Positions 15,158 through 23,383 of a DNA stretch of 33,137 nt are shown here, one piece after another (the stretch's first letter is position 1; each line of letters opens with the position of its first letter). This DNA is from Alphaproteobacteria bacterium (GTDB lineage: Bacteria; Pseudomonadota; Alphaproteobacteria; Caulobacterales; Aquidulcibacteraceae): positions 1 through 33,137 of the forward strand of contig JAIYAO010000034.1 of the NCBI GenBank assembly GCA_027488965.1. The letters are read 5' to 3'. The translations under genes and the position numbers were made by a program. Below the pieces are notes generated by a model, which made no database searches, was not told the DNA's origin, and saw nothing but the letters and a program-made list of their open reading frames with translations.

Positions 15158-15700
15158 ATGGGGTGGATGATGAAACACGGCGCCGTTGCAGGACTTCTTC
15201 TGGCTGCGGCCGGTCTGGCGCCCGGCGCCTGCTCGCCTGCGCCAACCCCGGCGGCTGTGGAGGCGCCGTCCGCAACGGTGGCCCAGCCGGCGCCGGCGTC
15301 GTCGCCCATTCTGGTGTCGGGCGCCTGGGCTGCCGCCACCCCGACGGGCGCCAAGGTCGCTGCCGGCTATCTGTCCATCGCCAACGCCTCCGGCGCCGCC
15401 GACCGGCTCGTCGCGGCGTCCAGCCCGCGGGCGGCGCGCGTGGAAATCCACGCGATGTCCATGGATGGCGAGATCATGCGCATGCGCAAGCTGGACGGCC
15501 TCGATGTGCCCGCGCAGGGCGCCGTCCTGCTCGCGCCGGGCGGCTACCACCTGATGCTCATCGGCATCGACGCACCACTCATCGAAGGCGAGACGGCGCC
15601 GGTGACGCTCACCTTTGCCGGCGCCGGCGTGCGCGATGTCACGCTGCCGGTGCGCGCGCGCGAGGCCGGCGGTCATGGCGGCGGCCATGCCGGACACTGA
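15158..15700 (+). CDS. PCu(A)C-family periplasmic copper chaperone
   Basis: 180 residues. An N-terminal export signal (AVAGLLLAAAGLAPGAC) contains a Cys, but the lipobox is imperfect (PGAC). The PCu(A)C domain carries the full Cu(I) motif H-x10-M-x21-H-x-M: H98, M109, H131, M133. The C-terminus ends in a His/Gly tail (GGHGGGHAGH) that could bind more metal. PCu(A)C delivers Cu(I) to the CuA site of cytochrome oxidase together with Sco, and an Sco gene overlaps its 3' end by 26 nt. ATGs at 15167 and 15170 are alternative starts; the latter has GGGGTGG in front of it. Confidence 0.9.
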   Translation: MGWMMKHGAVAGLLLAAAGLAPGACSPAPTPAAVEAPSATVAQPAPASSPILVSGAWAAATPTGAKVAAGYLSIANASGAADRLVAASSPRAARVEIHAMSMDGEIMRMRKLDGLDVPAQGAVLLAPGGYHLMLIGIDAPLIEGETAPVTLTFAGAGVRDVTLPVRAREAGGHGGGHAGH

Positions 15701-16355
15701 AGCGTCGTCGACGCGCGCCCGTGCGGTGTGGCGCGGCGGCATGATCGCGCTGGCGCTGGCGGGGGTCGTGGGGATTGCCCTTGCGGTGGCGCCGCTCGTC
15801 GCACGGCCGACGGAAGCGCCCGCCGTCGCAGCGGATGCCGCGCCGCCGTCCGCCTCTCCCTATGCTCGGCTGGGCAGGGGGGTTGACGATGTGCGCCTGA
15901 CGGCAAGCGACGGCCGCGCGGTGCAGTGGGGCGATCTCAAGGGGCAGCCGCGCGCTGTCTTCTTCGGCTTCACGCATTGCCCTGAAGTGTGCCCCACGAC
16001 CATCGCGGAGCTCTCCGCCGCCATGGCGCGTCTGGGACCGCACGCGGACGCCTTGCGCGTGGATTTCGTCACCTTCGATCCTGAGCGCGACACGCCGGAA
16101 GTTCTCGGTGATTACCTGTCGGGTTTCGGTCCTGGATTCCGCGGCTACTCCGGGGAGGCCGCGGCCATCGACCGCCTGGCAAAGGCTTATCGCGCCGCCC
16201 AGTCCCGCACGCCGCTCGACGGCGATGACTACACCATCGACCACACCACCACGGTCTATCTGCTCGACCCCTCGGGCGCAGTGATGGACATTCTCGCCTA
16301 CCAGTCCGCCCCCGAGGTGGTGGACGAAAAACTTGCGAGACTTCTGGCGCAGTGA
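15675..16355 (+). CDS. SCO1/SenC-family protein (second copy)
   Basis: 226 residues with an N-terminal membrane anchor (MIALALAGVVGIALAVAPLV). The thioredoxin fold has HCPEVCP (C102, C106), the typical DPERDTPE segment and distal H190 (IDHTTTVYLLDPSG), so it is a canonical Sco, unlike the copy at 4437. It probably works with the overlapping PCu(A)C gene to load copper into cytochrome oxidase. The start at 15675 has GAGG 9 nt upstream; ATG 15687 is also possible. The signal-anchor rather than cleaved-signal reading is inferred from hydrophobicity. Confidence 0.92.
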   Translation: MAAAMPDTEASSTRARAVWRGGMIALALAGVVGIALAVAPLVARPTEAPAVAADAAPPSASPYARLGRGVDDVRLTASDGRAVQWGDLKGQPRAVFFGFTHCPEVCPTTIAELSAAMARLGPHADALRVDFVTFDPERDTPEVLGDYLSGFGPGFRGYSGEAAAIDRLAKAYRAAQSRTPLDGDDYTIDHTTTVYLLDPSGAVMDILAYQSAPEVVDEKLARLLAQ

Positions 16356-16378
16356 GGCAACGGTGCTGGAAACAACCA

Positions 16379-16453
<75 letters not shown>

Positions 16454-16470
16454 GTCACCAAGGGTTGGTC

Positions 16471-16499
16471 CGTATAGACGCCGTCGCGGGGGCTCGCAA
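16471..16499 (-). promoter_or_regulatory. Sigma-70-type promoter of tRNA-Val
   Basis: On the minus strand TTGCGA (16494-16499) and TATACG (16471-16476) are separated by 17 nt. The -10 box lies 17 nt before the tRNA 5' end, as expected for a short tRNA leader. Confidence 0.55.
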
Positions 16500-16510
16500 G
16501 CGCCGGGGCG

Positions 16511-17059
16511 TCAGCGCTTGGCGCCCGCGTATTCGAACCGCTGGACGTCGTAGCCGAGGGCGCGGGCCCGGGCCACGGCGGCGGTCACGGCGGCTTCCGG
16601 GGGCGCGGGATCGCGGAACATCACCCAGATGAAGCGTCCACGCGGGTCGCCCACCAGCGCCCACCGGGCCGCGGGATCATTGTCGAGGATCCAGTAGTCC
16701 TGGGACCAGAAGCCCGCGAAGGTCAGGCGCACCTTGGCGTTGGCGCCCGGGTCCAGGATGCGCCCGCTGGAGCGGAACGTGCGCCCGTTCTTGCCGTCCA
16801 CCGGTTTGCAGCGTTGCACGGCGCGGACCTTCTCACCCTCCAGCGTGTAGTCCACCGAAGGCTCGGCGCAGTTGCGCTGGAAGCGGTTCGGCAGGCGGGC
16901 GATCTCGTACCAGCGGCCCGAGTAGTTCGACGCGTCCACCCGCCGCGCCGGCTCAGGCGCGGATGCAGCGGCCGGGGCGGGGGCGGCGGCCAGAAGCGCC
17001 GCGGCCAGAAGCCAGGCGGACCAGGATCGTCTTGCCGGGGTTGCAGGGGCGGGGCGCAT
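16511..17059 (-). CDS. blc: Bacterial lipocalin (Blc family)
   Basis: 182 residues. A hydrophobic Ala-rich signal (SWSAWLLAAALLAAAPAPA) is followed by the lipocalin barrel. It has the first signature NYSGRWYEIARLPNRFQRNC, a mid region KVRLTFAGFWSQDYWILDND and the closing YDVQRFEYAG. Blc proteins are periplasmic or outer-membrane carriers of lysophospholipids and similar lipids. Most bacterial Blc are lipoproteins; here I see no lipobox Cys, so this one is probably soluble. ATG 17059 is chosen over 17074 because GGAGAG lies 7 nt upstream. It is divergent from the P450 gene, with a shared palindrome in the gap. Confidence 0.9.
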   Translation of the reverse strand: MRPAPATPARRSWSAWLLAAALLAAAPAPAAASAPEPARRVDASNYSGRWYEIARLPNRFQRNCAEPSVDYTLEGEKVRAVQRCKPVDGKNGRTFRSSGRILDPGANAKVRLTFAGFWSQDYWILDNDPAARWALVGDPRGRFIWVMFRDPAPPEAAVTAAVARARALGYDVQRFEYAGAKR

Positions 17060-17148
17060 GGCCAGTCTCTCCATCGTTGCCAGATTTACGCAGCGACAGT
17101 CGGGGCTGGATCAGGGGGCGGGACGGTCGCGCGCAGTGACCACAAAAA

Positions 17149-17164
17149 ATGACGCAAGCGTCAT
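17149..17164. promoter_or_regulatory. Palindrome ATGACGC-AA-GCGTCAT, putative operator
   Basis: A perfect 7-bp inverted repeat with a 2-nt centre sits between the divergent lipocalin and P450 genes, 52 nt before the P450 ATG. Its size fits a dimeric TetR/GntR-type operator. No such regulator gene is adjacent. Confidence 0.45.
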
Positions 17165-17215
17165 ATCGCTTTCCAGGGGCCGGTCGGCTACCTTGCACCT
17201 TCTGTGGAGGGCCCC

Positions 17216-18415
17216 ATGCGCACGCTCACTGACCTGCCGGAAATCCCGATGTTCGCGGCCTCGGACGTCGATCCCTACGCCTTCCTCCGGGACCTGCGGG
17301 CCCAGACGCCGCTGGCGCGGGGGCCGCTGGGAATGACCCTGGCCCTACGGCACCGCCACCTCGATCTCGTCACCAGCGGCCAGACCCGCCAGATCGAGAC
17401 CGAGACCAAGATCATGCAGGGCATCTCGTCGGGCCCGATCTTCGATTTTGTCGATACCGCCATGCTGTTCGCCAACGACGATGCGCACCGCCGCCGCCGC
17501 GCGCCGATCACCCGGACGTTTGCGTTCAAGCTGATGGACGCCATGCGGCCGAAGGTCATCGCCATCGCATCCGAGCTCGTGACGGAGCGGCTCGGCAAGG
17601 GGCCCATCGATTTCGTGGGCGAGATCGCAGCCCAGGTGCCGGCGCGCATCATCGCCGAAATCCTCGGCATCCTGCGCGCGGACCTGCCGGTGTTCATGCA
17701 GTGGATCGAGGACACCGCCGAGGCGCTGGGCTTCATCGACGTGTCCCGACGCGAGAAAATCGAGGCGAGCCTGCTGGCGTTCAACGCCTACGTGGGCGAC
17801 CTGCTGGAAAGTCGCCGCCATGCGCCGCAGGAGGATTTCCTCTCGGACTACATCGCGGCCACCACGGCGGGCGGCGAGCTGACCGAACAGGAAATCCGCA
17901 CGCAGGTGGTGGGCCTCATCCTGGCGGGCTCCGACACCACGCGCGGCTCGCTGTGCATGACGCTGGCGCAGCTGCTGGCCCACCCCGAACAGTGGCGCGC
18001 CTTCTGCGCCGATCCCGATGGCCACAAGCGCGGCGTGGTCAACGAGGGCCTGCGCTACGAGCCCATCATCTCCGCCATCCCGCGCGTGGCGCTGCAGGAC
18101 ATCGAGATCGACGGCTACACGGTGCCCGCAGGCGGTATCGTGGCGGTGTCGATCCTGTCGGTGCTGCGCGACCCGGACGTGTACGCCGATCCCGAAACCT
18201 TCGACATCACCCGAACGGACCATCCGCGCTGGCATCCCGTGTTCGGCGCCGGCGCCCACCGCTGCGCGGGCGAGGCGCTGGCGCGTGCTGAGATGGAAGA
18301 GACGCTGGCCACCATCGCGCGGCTGGCGCCGGACACAGAGATGGTGGGCGCGTTCCCGAAGCTCGCGCCCGGCGCCATCCGTAAAATCGACCAGATGAAG
18401 GTGGCGCTGAAGTAG
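17216..18415 (+). CDS. Cytochrome P450
   Basis: 399 residues, the usual size of soluble bacterial class I P450s. The I-helix oxygen-activation motif is LAGSDTTR (236-243), the K-helix ExxR is E277/R280, and the haem-binding loop FGAGAHRCAGEALA has ligand C350. It should catalyse monooxygenation of a small lipophilic substrate using electrons from a ferredoxin, but no ferredoxin or reductase gene is nearby. ATG 17216 is chosen because GGAGG lies 5 nt upstream; GTG 17204 would place the Shine-Dalgarno inside the gene. The gene ends just before a hairpin shared with the convergent DUF4139 gene. The substrate cannot be predicted. Confidence 0.93.
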   Translation: MRTLTDLPEIPMFAASDVDPYAFLRDLRAQTPLARGPLGMTLALRHRHLDLVTSGQTRQIETETKIMQGISSGPIFDFVDTAMLFANDDAHRRRRAPITRTFAFKLMDAMRPKVIAIASELVTERLGKGPIDFVGEIAAQVPARIIAEILGILRADLPVFMQWIEDTAEALGFIDVSRREKIEASLLAFNAYVGDLLESRRHAPQEDFLSDYIAATTAGGELTEQEIRTQVVGLILAGSDTTRGSLCMTLAQLLAHPEQWRAFCADPDGHKRGVVNEGLRYEPIISAIPRVALQDIEIDGYTVPAGGIVAVSILSVLRDPDVYADPETFDITRTDHPRWHPVFGAGAHRCAGEALARAEMEETLATIARLAPDTEMVGAFPKLAPGAIRKIDQMKVALK

Positions 18416-18420
18416 GCTCA

Positions 18421-18437
18421 CTGCCGCAACGCGGCAG
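18421..18437. terminator. Hairpin between convergent genes
   Basis: A perfect 7-bp stem CTGCCGC / GCGGCAG with an AAC loop fills the gap between the P450 stop and the end of the minus-strand DUF4139 gene. There is no T-tract on either side, so intrinsic termination is uncertain. Confidence 0.45.
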
Positions 18438-18439
18438 CG

Positions 18440-20014
18440 CTATCCCTCGATCCACCGCACGCGATACGTCAAGGTCATCCGCGCGTTGGCGGGCACAGCG
18501 ATCGTCCACGTGGGCGCGCCGTCCTTCATGGCGTGGCGGGCGCTGCCGTTCTGGATGCGCTGGGAGGCGCCCATGATCTCCTGGACGATCTCCACGGTCT
18601 GCACCATGTCTGTGGCGTTGGCGATCTCGAGGGCGCGCTCCTCCGTGATGCGCGCACGGTCGCCGCTGATCGCCCGTTCCGCGCGCGACAGCGTTACGGC
18701 CCGCACCGTCACATCGTGGCTCACGCCGGTCTCGAGTTCCCAGTCGAGACCCACGGCGGTATCGCGCGTTTCGGCCTCCCCGGAGTAGAGCACGCCCATG
18801 TCCGCGAACGGGGCGAACACGCGGGCCGTGCCGCGCGGCAGGGGGTCGCCCAGACCCTTGGCATCCTCGTTCTTCGTGCGCAGCAGGACGGTGGTCGCCT
18901 CCACATCGCGCCCGCCCGGTTCGACGTAGCCCGCGCGATACTGCAGCACGCGGGCGAAGGTGACGGCGTCCTTCGCCAGGAACATCACCTGCTTGGTCTG
19001 TTTGGGCGCCACGCCCGTACGCTCATCGAGGGCATAGAGCTGGTAGTCGCCGAGTTCCTCGCGCGTGGCCTTCGCCGCACCGGTGACAACGATGTCCATC
19101 GCCATCTCGCGCGCCATCATGGCGGGCGCGGGCATCGCCATGGGCGGCGGCGGTGGAGGCGGGGGCGGCGGCGGCGGGGCAGGGAAATCCGTGGTGGTGT
19201 TCATCGGCCAGCAGGCGCGTTGCGCAAGGCGCTGGAAGCCGCTGCGGGTCTGCGGGGACCACGTGCGCGACAGGTCTCCCGCGACGACGCCGACCGTCGC
19301 ATCCGCAAAGCCTTCCTCGCCGGCGTTGGTCAGCGTGATCCACGCGGCCACGCGTCCCTGTGTGGCGTCATCGTTGAGCGTGACCACGTAGTCCGTCTGC
19401 CACTCGATGCCGGTGGCGAGGTAGGACAGCGTCACCTCCCGCGGCCCCGCCGCGGCGTCGGCGACGATGGTCGACAAGGCGGGGCGTGCGGTCAGCCCGT
19501 CGGGAATCCGCGTGAACACGAGCTTTTCCGGCAGGCCCGCACAGCCCAGCGCCTCCGTGCGGTCGGCGTACTGCAGCATCACGCCGTCGCCCGCCGCGGC
19601 CACCGTGGCGTCCTCCGTCGTCTCGGCGCCCGTGCCCGGATTGGTGCGTACCACGCGCACCGCCGCGCCGATGGAGCGCCACAGCAGGCTCATGGGGTTG
19701 AGCCCGTCGAAATCAAAGTTGCGCTCGCGCTCGGCCCCTTCAAGGCCGCGCACGATGGCCGATTGCGGGATCGCGCGGTCCAGCACGCCGTCGAACACTA
19801 CGCGCACCGGCCCTCCGGGCAGCTCCACGCGCCGCGTCTCGGTGATCAGCGCGAGGTCATCGCGGTACACGGTGACGGCGACGGTGGTCGGTGCACTGGC
19901 GTGGATGTCCTGCGGGACCTGCGCCTCGGCGGGTGCAAGCGCGATCAGACCGACAAATACAAGCAAGGCGCCTCCCCCTTGCAGCGGGAGGAGAGACCAC
20001 AGGCGAAAGCTCAC
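18440..20014 (-). CDS. DUF4139-domain secreted protein with Pro12 tract
   Basis: 524 residues from a GTG that overlaps the upstream paralogue's stop (GTGA); longer starts would run into that gene. A signal peptide (ALLVFVGLIALAPAEA) precedes an N-terminal domain (VAVTVYRDDLALITETRRVELPGG) and a DUF4139 beta-rich domain (TLSYLATGIEWQTDYVVTLN, FADATVGVVAGD). A run of 12 prolines (encoded at 19142-19177) followed by a Met/Ala segment (MAMPAPAMM) forms a disordered loop before the second half. DUF4139 proteins are periplasmic or surface proteins of unknown function. It is paired with a shorter paralogue in the same operon, so the two may act together. The polyproline run should need EF-P for efficient translation. 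Confidence 0.8.
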   Translation of the reverse strand: MSFRLWSLLPLQGGGALLVFVGLIALAPAEAQVPQDIHASAPTTVAVTVYRDDLALITETRRVELPGGPVRVVFDGVLDRAIPQSAIVRGLEGAERERNFDFDGLNPMSLLWRSIGAAVRVVRTNPGTGAETTEDATVAAAGDGVMLQYADRTEALGCAGLPEKLVFTRIPDGLTARPALSTIVADAAAGPREVTLSYLATGIEWQTDYVVTLNDDATQGRVAAWITLTNAGEEGFADATVGVVAGDLSRTWSPQTRSGFQRLAQRACWPMNTTTDFPAPPPPPPPPPPPPMAMPAPAMMAREMAMDIVVTGAAKATREELGDYQLYALDERTGVAPKQTKQVMFLAKDAVTFARVLQYRAGYVEPGGRDVEATTVLLRTKNEDAKGLGDPLPRGTARVFAPFADMGVLYSGEAETRDTAVGLDWELETGVSHDVTVRAVTLSRAERAISGDRARITEERALEIANATDMVQTVEIVQEIMGASQRIQNGSARHAMKDGAPTWTIAVPANARMTLTYRVRWIEG

Positions 20015-21411
20015 CGCGGCGTCTCCCGGCGCTTGCCTTCGCGCACGGTGAAGGTGAGCTTCGTCTCGCCGCGGGCGGGGACCGCCACATCCCACGCGTA
20101 GGTGGTGGCGTCGACCTGCCGGGGCGGCGCGCTGGGGCGCTGGATGTCGTGGTCGCCGTTAAGGCCGCCCTGGCGGAAGGCGATGGTCACGGCCTCTGCG
20201 CGCGCATTGCGGAACACGTACGTCATCTGCGTCACGCTCACGCCTTCGGCGGGCGCCTCGCGGGACTCCACGGTGGACTGCGCGGTGACGTCGAACGCCG
20301 TGCCCACATCGAGCTCGATGTCGGAGCCCTGCGCGATGTGGTCGATGCGGTCCTCGCCGATGAACTGCGCGCGGCCGGTGCTGTCCTTGGCGTAAAGCCG
20401 CACGGTCCCCGCCGGCAGCGGCGCGCCGAGGCCGGCCTCGCGCGAATTGGTCAGCGCAAGGCGCACCGCCGCACCGGAAGCGAAGCGCTCCGTGCCGAAG
20501 CCGTTGCGCTCCACCGAGTAGATCTTTTTAGCCCGCGCCCCGGCGGCGTCGAGGAAGCTCACCTGCTTGGTCTGGTTCTCCGCAATCGTGGTGGCTTCGG
20601 GGAGGGGATAGATGTGGTAGTCGGCGAAGCTGGATGCATCGCTCTCTGCGCCGCCCGTGCCGCCGGACACCGCGCCGCTGCGTCCGCGGCCGCCGCGGCC
20701 CATCTGCCCCGGTTCGCCCGCCACCAGAAGGGTTTTCGCATTGGCGTATGGCGCGCCGGAGGTGTTGGTCAGCGTCACCCAGCCCTGCAGGTCAAGCCGG
20801 CCCGCGCGATCGTCGAACACGCCCACGTAGTCTGCGCTCCAGCCGATGCCGCGCGTGAGGTACCGCAACGTGGCGGGTCTGGCGCCCGCGCGCTGGCTGT
20901 CCACCGTGACGCCCAGCGTGGGGCGCGCGCGCAAGTTGGGCGGAATGCGGTCGAACAGTACGCGCACGGGCAGGCCGTCGTCGCGCAGCACCTCGATGCG
21001 GTCGCCGATGCGTAGCACCACGCCCTGGTTGGCGGACAGGATCTCGGCGGTCTCGGTCACCTGCGCGCCGGTGGCGGGATTGGTGCGCACGATGCGCACG
21101 CGCGAGCCCACGGCCTTTTCCATCATCTTGAACGGGGTCAGCAGGTCGAAGTCGAAGTTCTGCTCCACGATGGAGACGCCATCGGCCACGAGGGAGGCCG
21201 TCTCCGGCTGGATTTCCGCGGACACGCCGGGGAAATCGATGCGCGAGCGGCCCGCGGCGATGTCCACCGTGCGCACGTCCTCCACCAGCGCGATGTCGTT
21301 GTTGTAGATGGTGATGGCGATGCGCGGCGCCTGCTGCGCGGACGCGGTGGTGGCGAGGACGGCGGCCCCGAGAACGAATGTGGAGGCCAGACCGAAGAGT
21401 GCCCGCTTCAT
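20011..21411 (-). CDS. DUF4139-domain secreted protein
   Basis: 466 residues. Start ATG 21411 (MKRALFGLASTFVLGAAVLA) has AGGGGA upstream and opens a clear signal peptide ending TTASA. The mature part is beta-rich with the DUF4139 pattern: IAITIYNNDIALVEDVRTVD, then TLRYLTRGIGWSADYVGVFD and WVTLTNTSGAPYANAKTLLVAG. A Gly/Arg-rich loop (GRGGRGRSGAVSGGTGG) occupies the same place as the proline run of the paralogue. It ends overlapping that paralogue by 4 nt, so the two are translationally coupled duplicates. Function is unknown; an envelope location is expected from the signal peptide. Confidence 0.8.
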   Translation of the reverse strand: MKRALFGLASTFVLGAAVLATTASAQQAPRIAITIYNNDIALVEDVRTVDIAAGRSRIDFPGVSAEIQPETASLVADGVSIVEQNFDFDLLTPFKMMEKAVGSRVRIVRTNPATGAQVTETAEILSANQGVVLRIGDRIEVLRDDGLPVRVLFDRIPPNLRARPTLGVTVDSQRAGARPATLRYLTRGIGWSADYVGVFDDRAGRLDLQGWVTLTNTSGAPYANAKTLLVAGEPGQMGRGGRGRSGAVSGGTGGAESDASSFADYHIYPLPEATTIAENQTKQVSFLDAAGARAKKIYSVERNGFGTERFASGAAVRLALTNSREAGLGAPLPAGTVRLYAKDSTGRAQFIGEDRIDHIAQGSDIELDVGTAFDVTAQSTVESREAPAEGVSVTQMTYVFRNARAEAVTIAFRQGGLNGDHDIQRPSAPPRQVDATTYAWDVAVPARGETKLTFTVREGKRRETPR

Positions 21412-21502
21412 GGAGTTTCCCCTGTGATGGGGAAGACTTAGCGCCAAAGTTTGTGGCGCGTCGATGGCGTCGGGCGGTTTCGCGTGGTGGGGGAATCGGC
21501 GT

Positions 21503-22108
21503 TCAGCGCATCCGCTCCAGCACCTCCGCCACCATGGCGTCCAGCGCGTGGCACAGGCGTTCTGCGTCCAGCACCACGTCGGCGCCCTCGGCCTGCGTCT
21601 GCGCGTGCTGGAGGAACGAGGTACGCACGGTGCGTTCGTACTGGTCGAGCACGCTTTCGATGCTGCGGCCGCGTTCGGCCACGTCGCGGCGCACGCGGCG
21701 CAGCAGGCGCAGGTCCCCCGGTGTGTCCAGCCAGACAGCGAGATCGTAGGCGGCGCGCACGTCGGCGTCGGCCAGTGCGAGGATGCCTTCGACGATCACG
21801 TACTCCGCCGGCGCCACCGTCTCGGTCTCGGCGCGCCGGGTGTGGGTAACGTAGTCGTAGAGCGGCTTCTCGATGGGCCGGCCCTGCTTCAATGCGGCCA
21901 GATCGGCCGCGAGACGCGCCATGTCCTTGGAGTCGAGCGCATCGAAATTGTGCGCGCGGGGATCGAAGTCGGGCACGGCGGTGGAGCACCGGTAGTAGTC
22001 GTCCTCCGCGATGATGCGCACGGAGGGGCCCAGCGCCTGCGCCAGCGCGCGCGCCAGCGTCGTCTTGCCGGAGCCCGAGCCGCCCGCGATGCCGATGAGC
22101 GTGGTCAT
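21503..22108 (-). CDS. udk: Uridine kinase
   Basis: 201 residues. The P-loop GGSGSGKTT lies at residues 9-17, followed by the uridine kinase motifs EDDYYRC, the nucleoside-site region KPLYDYVTHTR, VIVEGILAL and RRVRRDVAERGRS. The order and spacing match E. coli Udk (213 residues), which phosphorylates uridine and cytidine with ATP or GTP in pyrimidine salvage. It starts 5 nt after the PetR-like regulator stop and is probably co-transcribed with it and the MarR gene. Divergence within the phosphoribulokinase/uridine kinase superfamily makes exact substrate preference slightly uncertain. Confidence 0.88.
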   Translation of the reverse strand: MTTLIGIAGGSGSGKTTLARALAQALGPSVRIIAEDDYYRCSTAVPDFDPRAHNFDALDSKDMARLAADLAALKQGRPIEKPLYDYVTHTRRAETETVAPAEYVIVEGILALADADVRAAYDLAVWLDTPGDLRLLRRVRRDVAERGRSIESVLDQYERTVRTSFLQHAQTQAEGADVVLDAERLCHALDAMVAEVLERMR

Positions 22109-22113
22109 GCGTG

Positions 22114-22824
22114 TCAATCCACCGCCAGCCGGTAGCCGATGCCGCGCACCGTCTGCAGGAAGATGGGCGCTCGCGGGTCCGCTTCCAGCTTGCGGCGCAG
22201 GCGCGTGACCTGCACGTCCACGCTGCGCTCCAGCCCCGCACTGGTGCGCCGGGCCAGCTCTTCCCGCGTCACCGTCTCGCCGCCGCGCAGCGCGAGGATC
22301 TTCAGCAACGTCGCCTCCGCTTCCGTGAGGCGCACGGGTGCGCCGTTGCACGTCAGTTCGCCGCGGGCGAGATGGAACGCGTGCGCGCCGAAGCGCACTT
22401 CCGTGGGGCCGTCGCCGCCGCCGCCGCGCGCCACGGTGCGGCGCAGGATGTTGTTGACGCGCAGCGCCAGCTCCGCCGGTTCGAACGGCTTGGGCACGTA
22501 GTCGTCGGCGCCGAGGCCGAGGCCCTTGATGCGATCCTCCGGCAGGCCGCGCGCCGTCAGCAGCAGGATCGGCACGCTGGAGCCGCGTCGCACGCTCTCC
22601 AGCAGCGAGAAGCCATCCTCCTTCGGCATCATCACGTCCACGATCAGCAGATCGAACTCGAAGGAGCCCAGGAACTTGCGCGCGGCGTCCGCGTCGGCGG
22701 CGGCGGAGACGCGCGCGCCGCAGCCGATGAGAAACTTCTTCAGCAGTTCGCGGATGCGATCGTCGTCGTCGACCACGAGGATGTGGGCGGGCCGCTGCAG
22801 GGCGTCGATGGCGAGGTCCGTCAC
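22114..22824 (-). CDS. OmpR-family response regulator, PetR-like
   Basis: 236 residues starting with GTG inside the MarR stop codon (GTGA). Receiver domain: acidic cluster D19-D22, phospho-acceptor D63 (LLIVDVMMPKEDG), LLLTARG and VPKPFEP. The winged-helix DNA-binding domain ends RSVDVQVTRLRRKLEADP...RGIGYRLAVD. Coupling to an upstream MarR-type gene repeats the petP-petR arrangement described in Rhodobacter and seen near ilvE in related bacteria. No kinase follows it. The EnvZ-like kinase at 25994, about 3 kb away on the other strand, is a plausible partner, but that is inference. Confidence 0.9.
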   Translation of the reverse strand: MTDLAIDALQRPAHILVVDDDDRIRELLKKFLIGCGARVSAAADADAARKFLGSFEFDLLIVDVMMPKEDGFSLLESVRRGSSVPILLLTARGLPEDRIKGLGLGADDYVPKPFEPAELALRVNNILRRTVARGGGGDGPTEVRFGAHAFHLARGELTCNGAPVRLTEAEATLLKILALRGGETVTREELARRTSAGLERSVDVQVTRLRRKLEADPRAPIFLQTVRGIGYRLAVD

Positions 22825-23324
22825 GAGGCATCCTCCCCGATGTCGGCCAGCGCGGCCAGTACGGCGCGGGCGCCGGCCACCGCATCTGCGCCGGCGGTGC
22901 GGAACACCTGGCCCAGGCGTTCGCGCAGGGCGGCGCTGGCGGCGCGTTCGGCCTCGCGGCCGAGGTCGGTCAGGGTCAGCAGGCGCTCGCGCCGGTCCCG
23001 CAGGCCGGGCGCGCGCGCCAGCAGCCCGGCGGCCTCCAGTTCGTTCAGCACCCGCTGCAGGCTCTGTTTGCGCACGCCGAGGCGCGCCTGCAGGGCTTTG
23101 ACGGCCAGGCCCTCCTCGCGGCGGATCGCGGCCAGCGCGCGGTAGTGGGCGGGGCCCAGCGCCTGTTCGGCCAGCGGGCCTTCGGCGGCGCGCCAAAAGG
23201 CGCGGGCGGCGCGGAAGACAAGCTCCGCCGCCCGGTCAAGCTCATCCTCGCGGAGGTAGAGCCGGCCGTCCACGCGCGCCGGATCGGCGGGCCGCAGCGG
23301 CGGAATCGTCGGGTTGACAGCCAT
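22821..23324 (-). CDS. MarR-family transcriptional regulator, PetP-like
   Basis: 167 residues. An N-terminal helical dimerisation part (ELVFRAARAFWRAAEGPLAEQ) leads into the winged HTH (LGPAHYRALAAIRREEGLAVKALQARLGVRKQSLQRVLNEL split over residues ~56-97). The wing is GLRDRRERLLTLTDLG, where the D-x-R-x-R/K pattern is the usual MarR signature. It overlaps the response regulator by 4 nt, so both come from one transcript. It is divergent from ilvE with only 59 nt between start codons, so it may control ilvE and its own operon. The effector is not apparent. Confidence 0.88.
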   Translation of the reverse strand: MAVNPTIPPLRPADPARVDGRLYLREDELDRAAELVFRAARAFWRAAEGPLAEQALGPAHYRALAAIRREEGLAVKALQARLGVRKQSLQRVLNELEAAGLLARAPGLRDRRERLLTLTDLGREAERAASAALRERLGQVFRTAGADAVAGARAVLAALADIGEDAS

Positions 23325-23383
23325 GTCCGTGCGCGAGAATGGTCGCTCGCGCGCACAAGCTCAAGAGCGCATGGAGCATCCCC

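Noticed and set aside
15158-15230. Lipoprotein signal on the PCu(A)C protein
   Set aside because: The Cys is preceded by PGA, a poor lipobox; cleaved Sec export is equally likely, so lipidation is not claimed.
19142-19177. GGC/GGT-rich run read as a glycine-rich plus-strand protein
   Set aside because: On the minus strand it encodes the proline tract of a DUF4139 protein with a signal peptide; the plus-strand frame has no start or domain.
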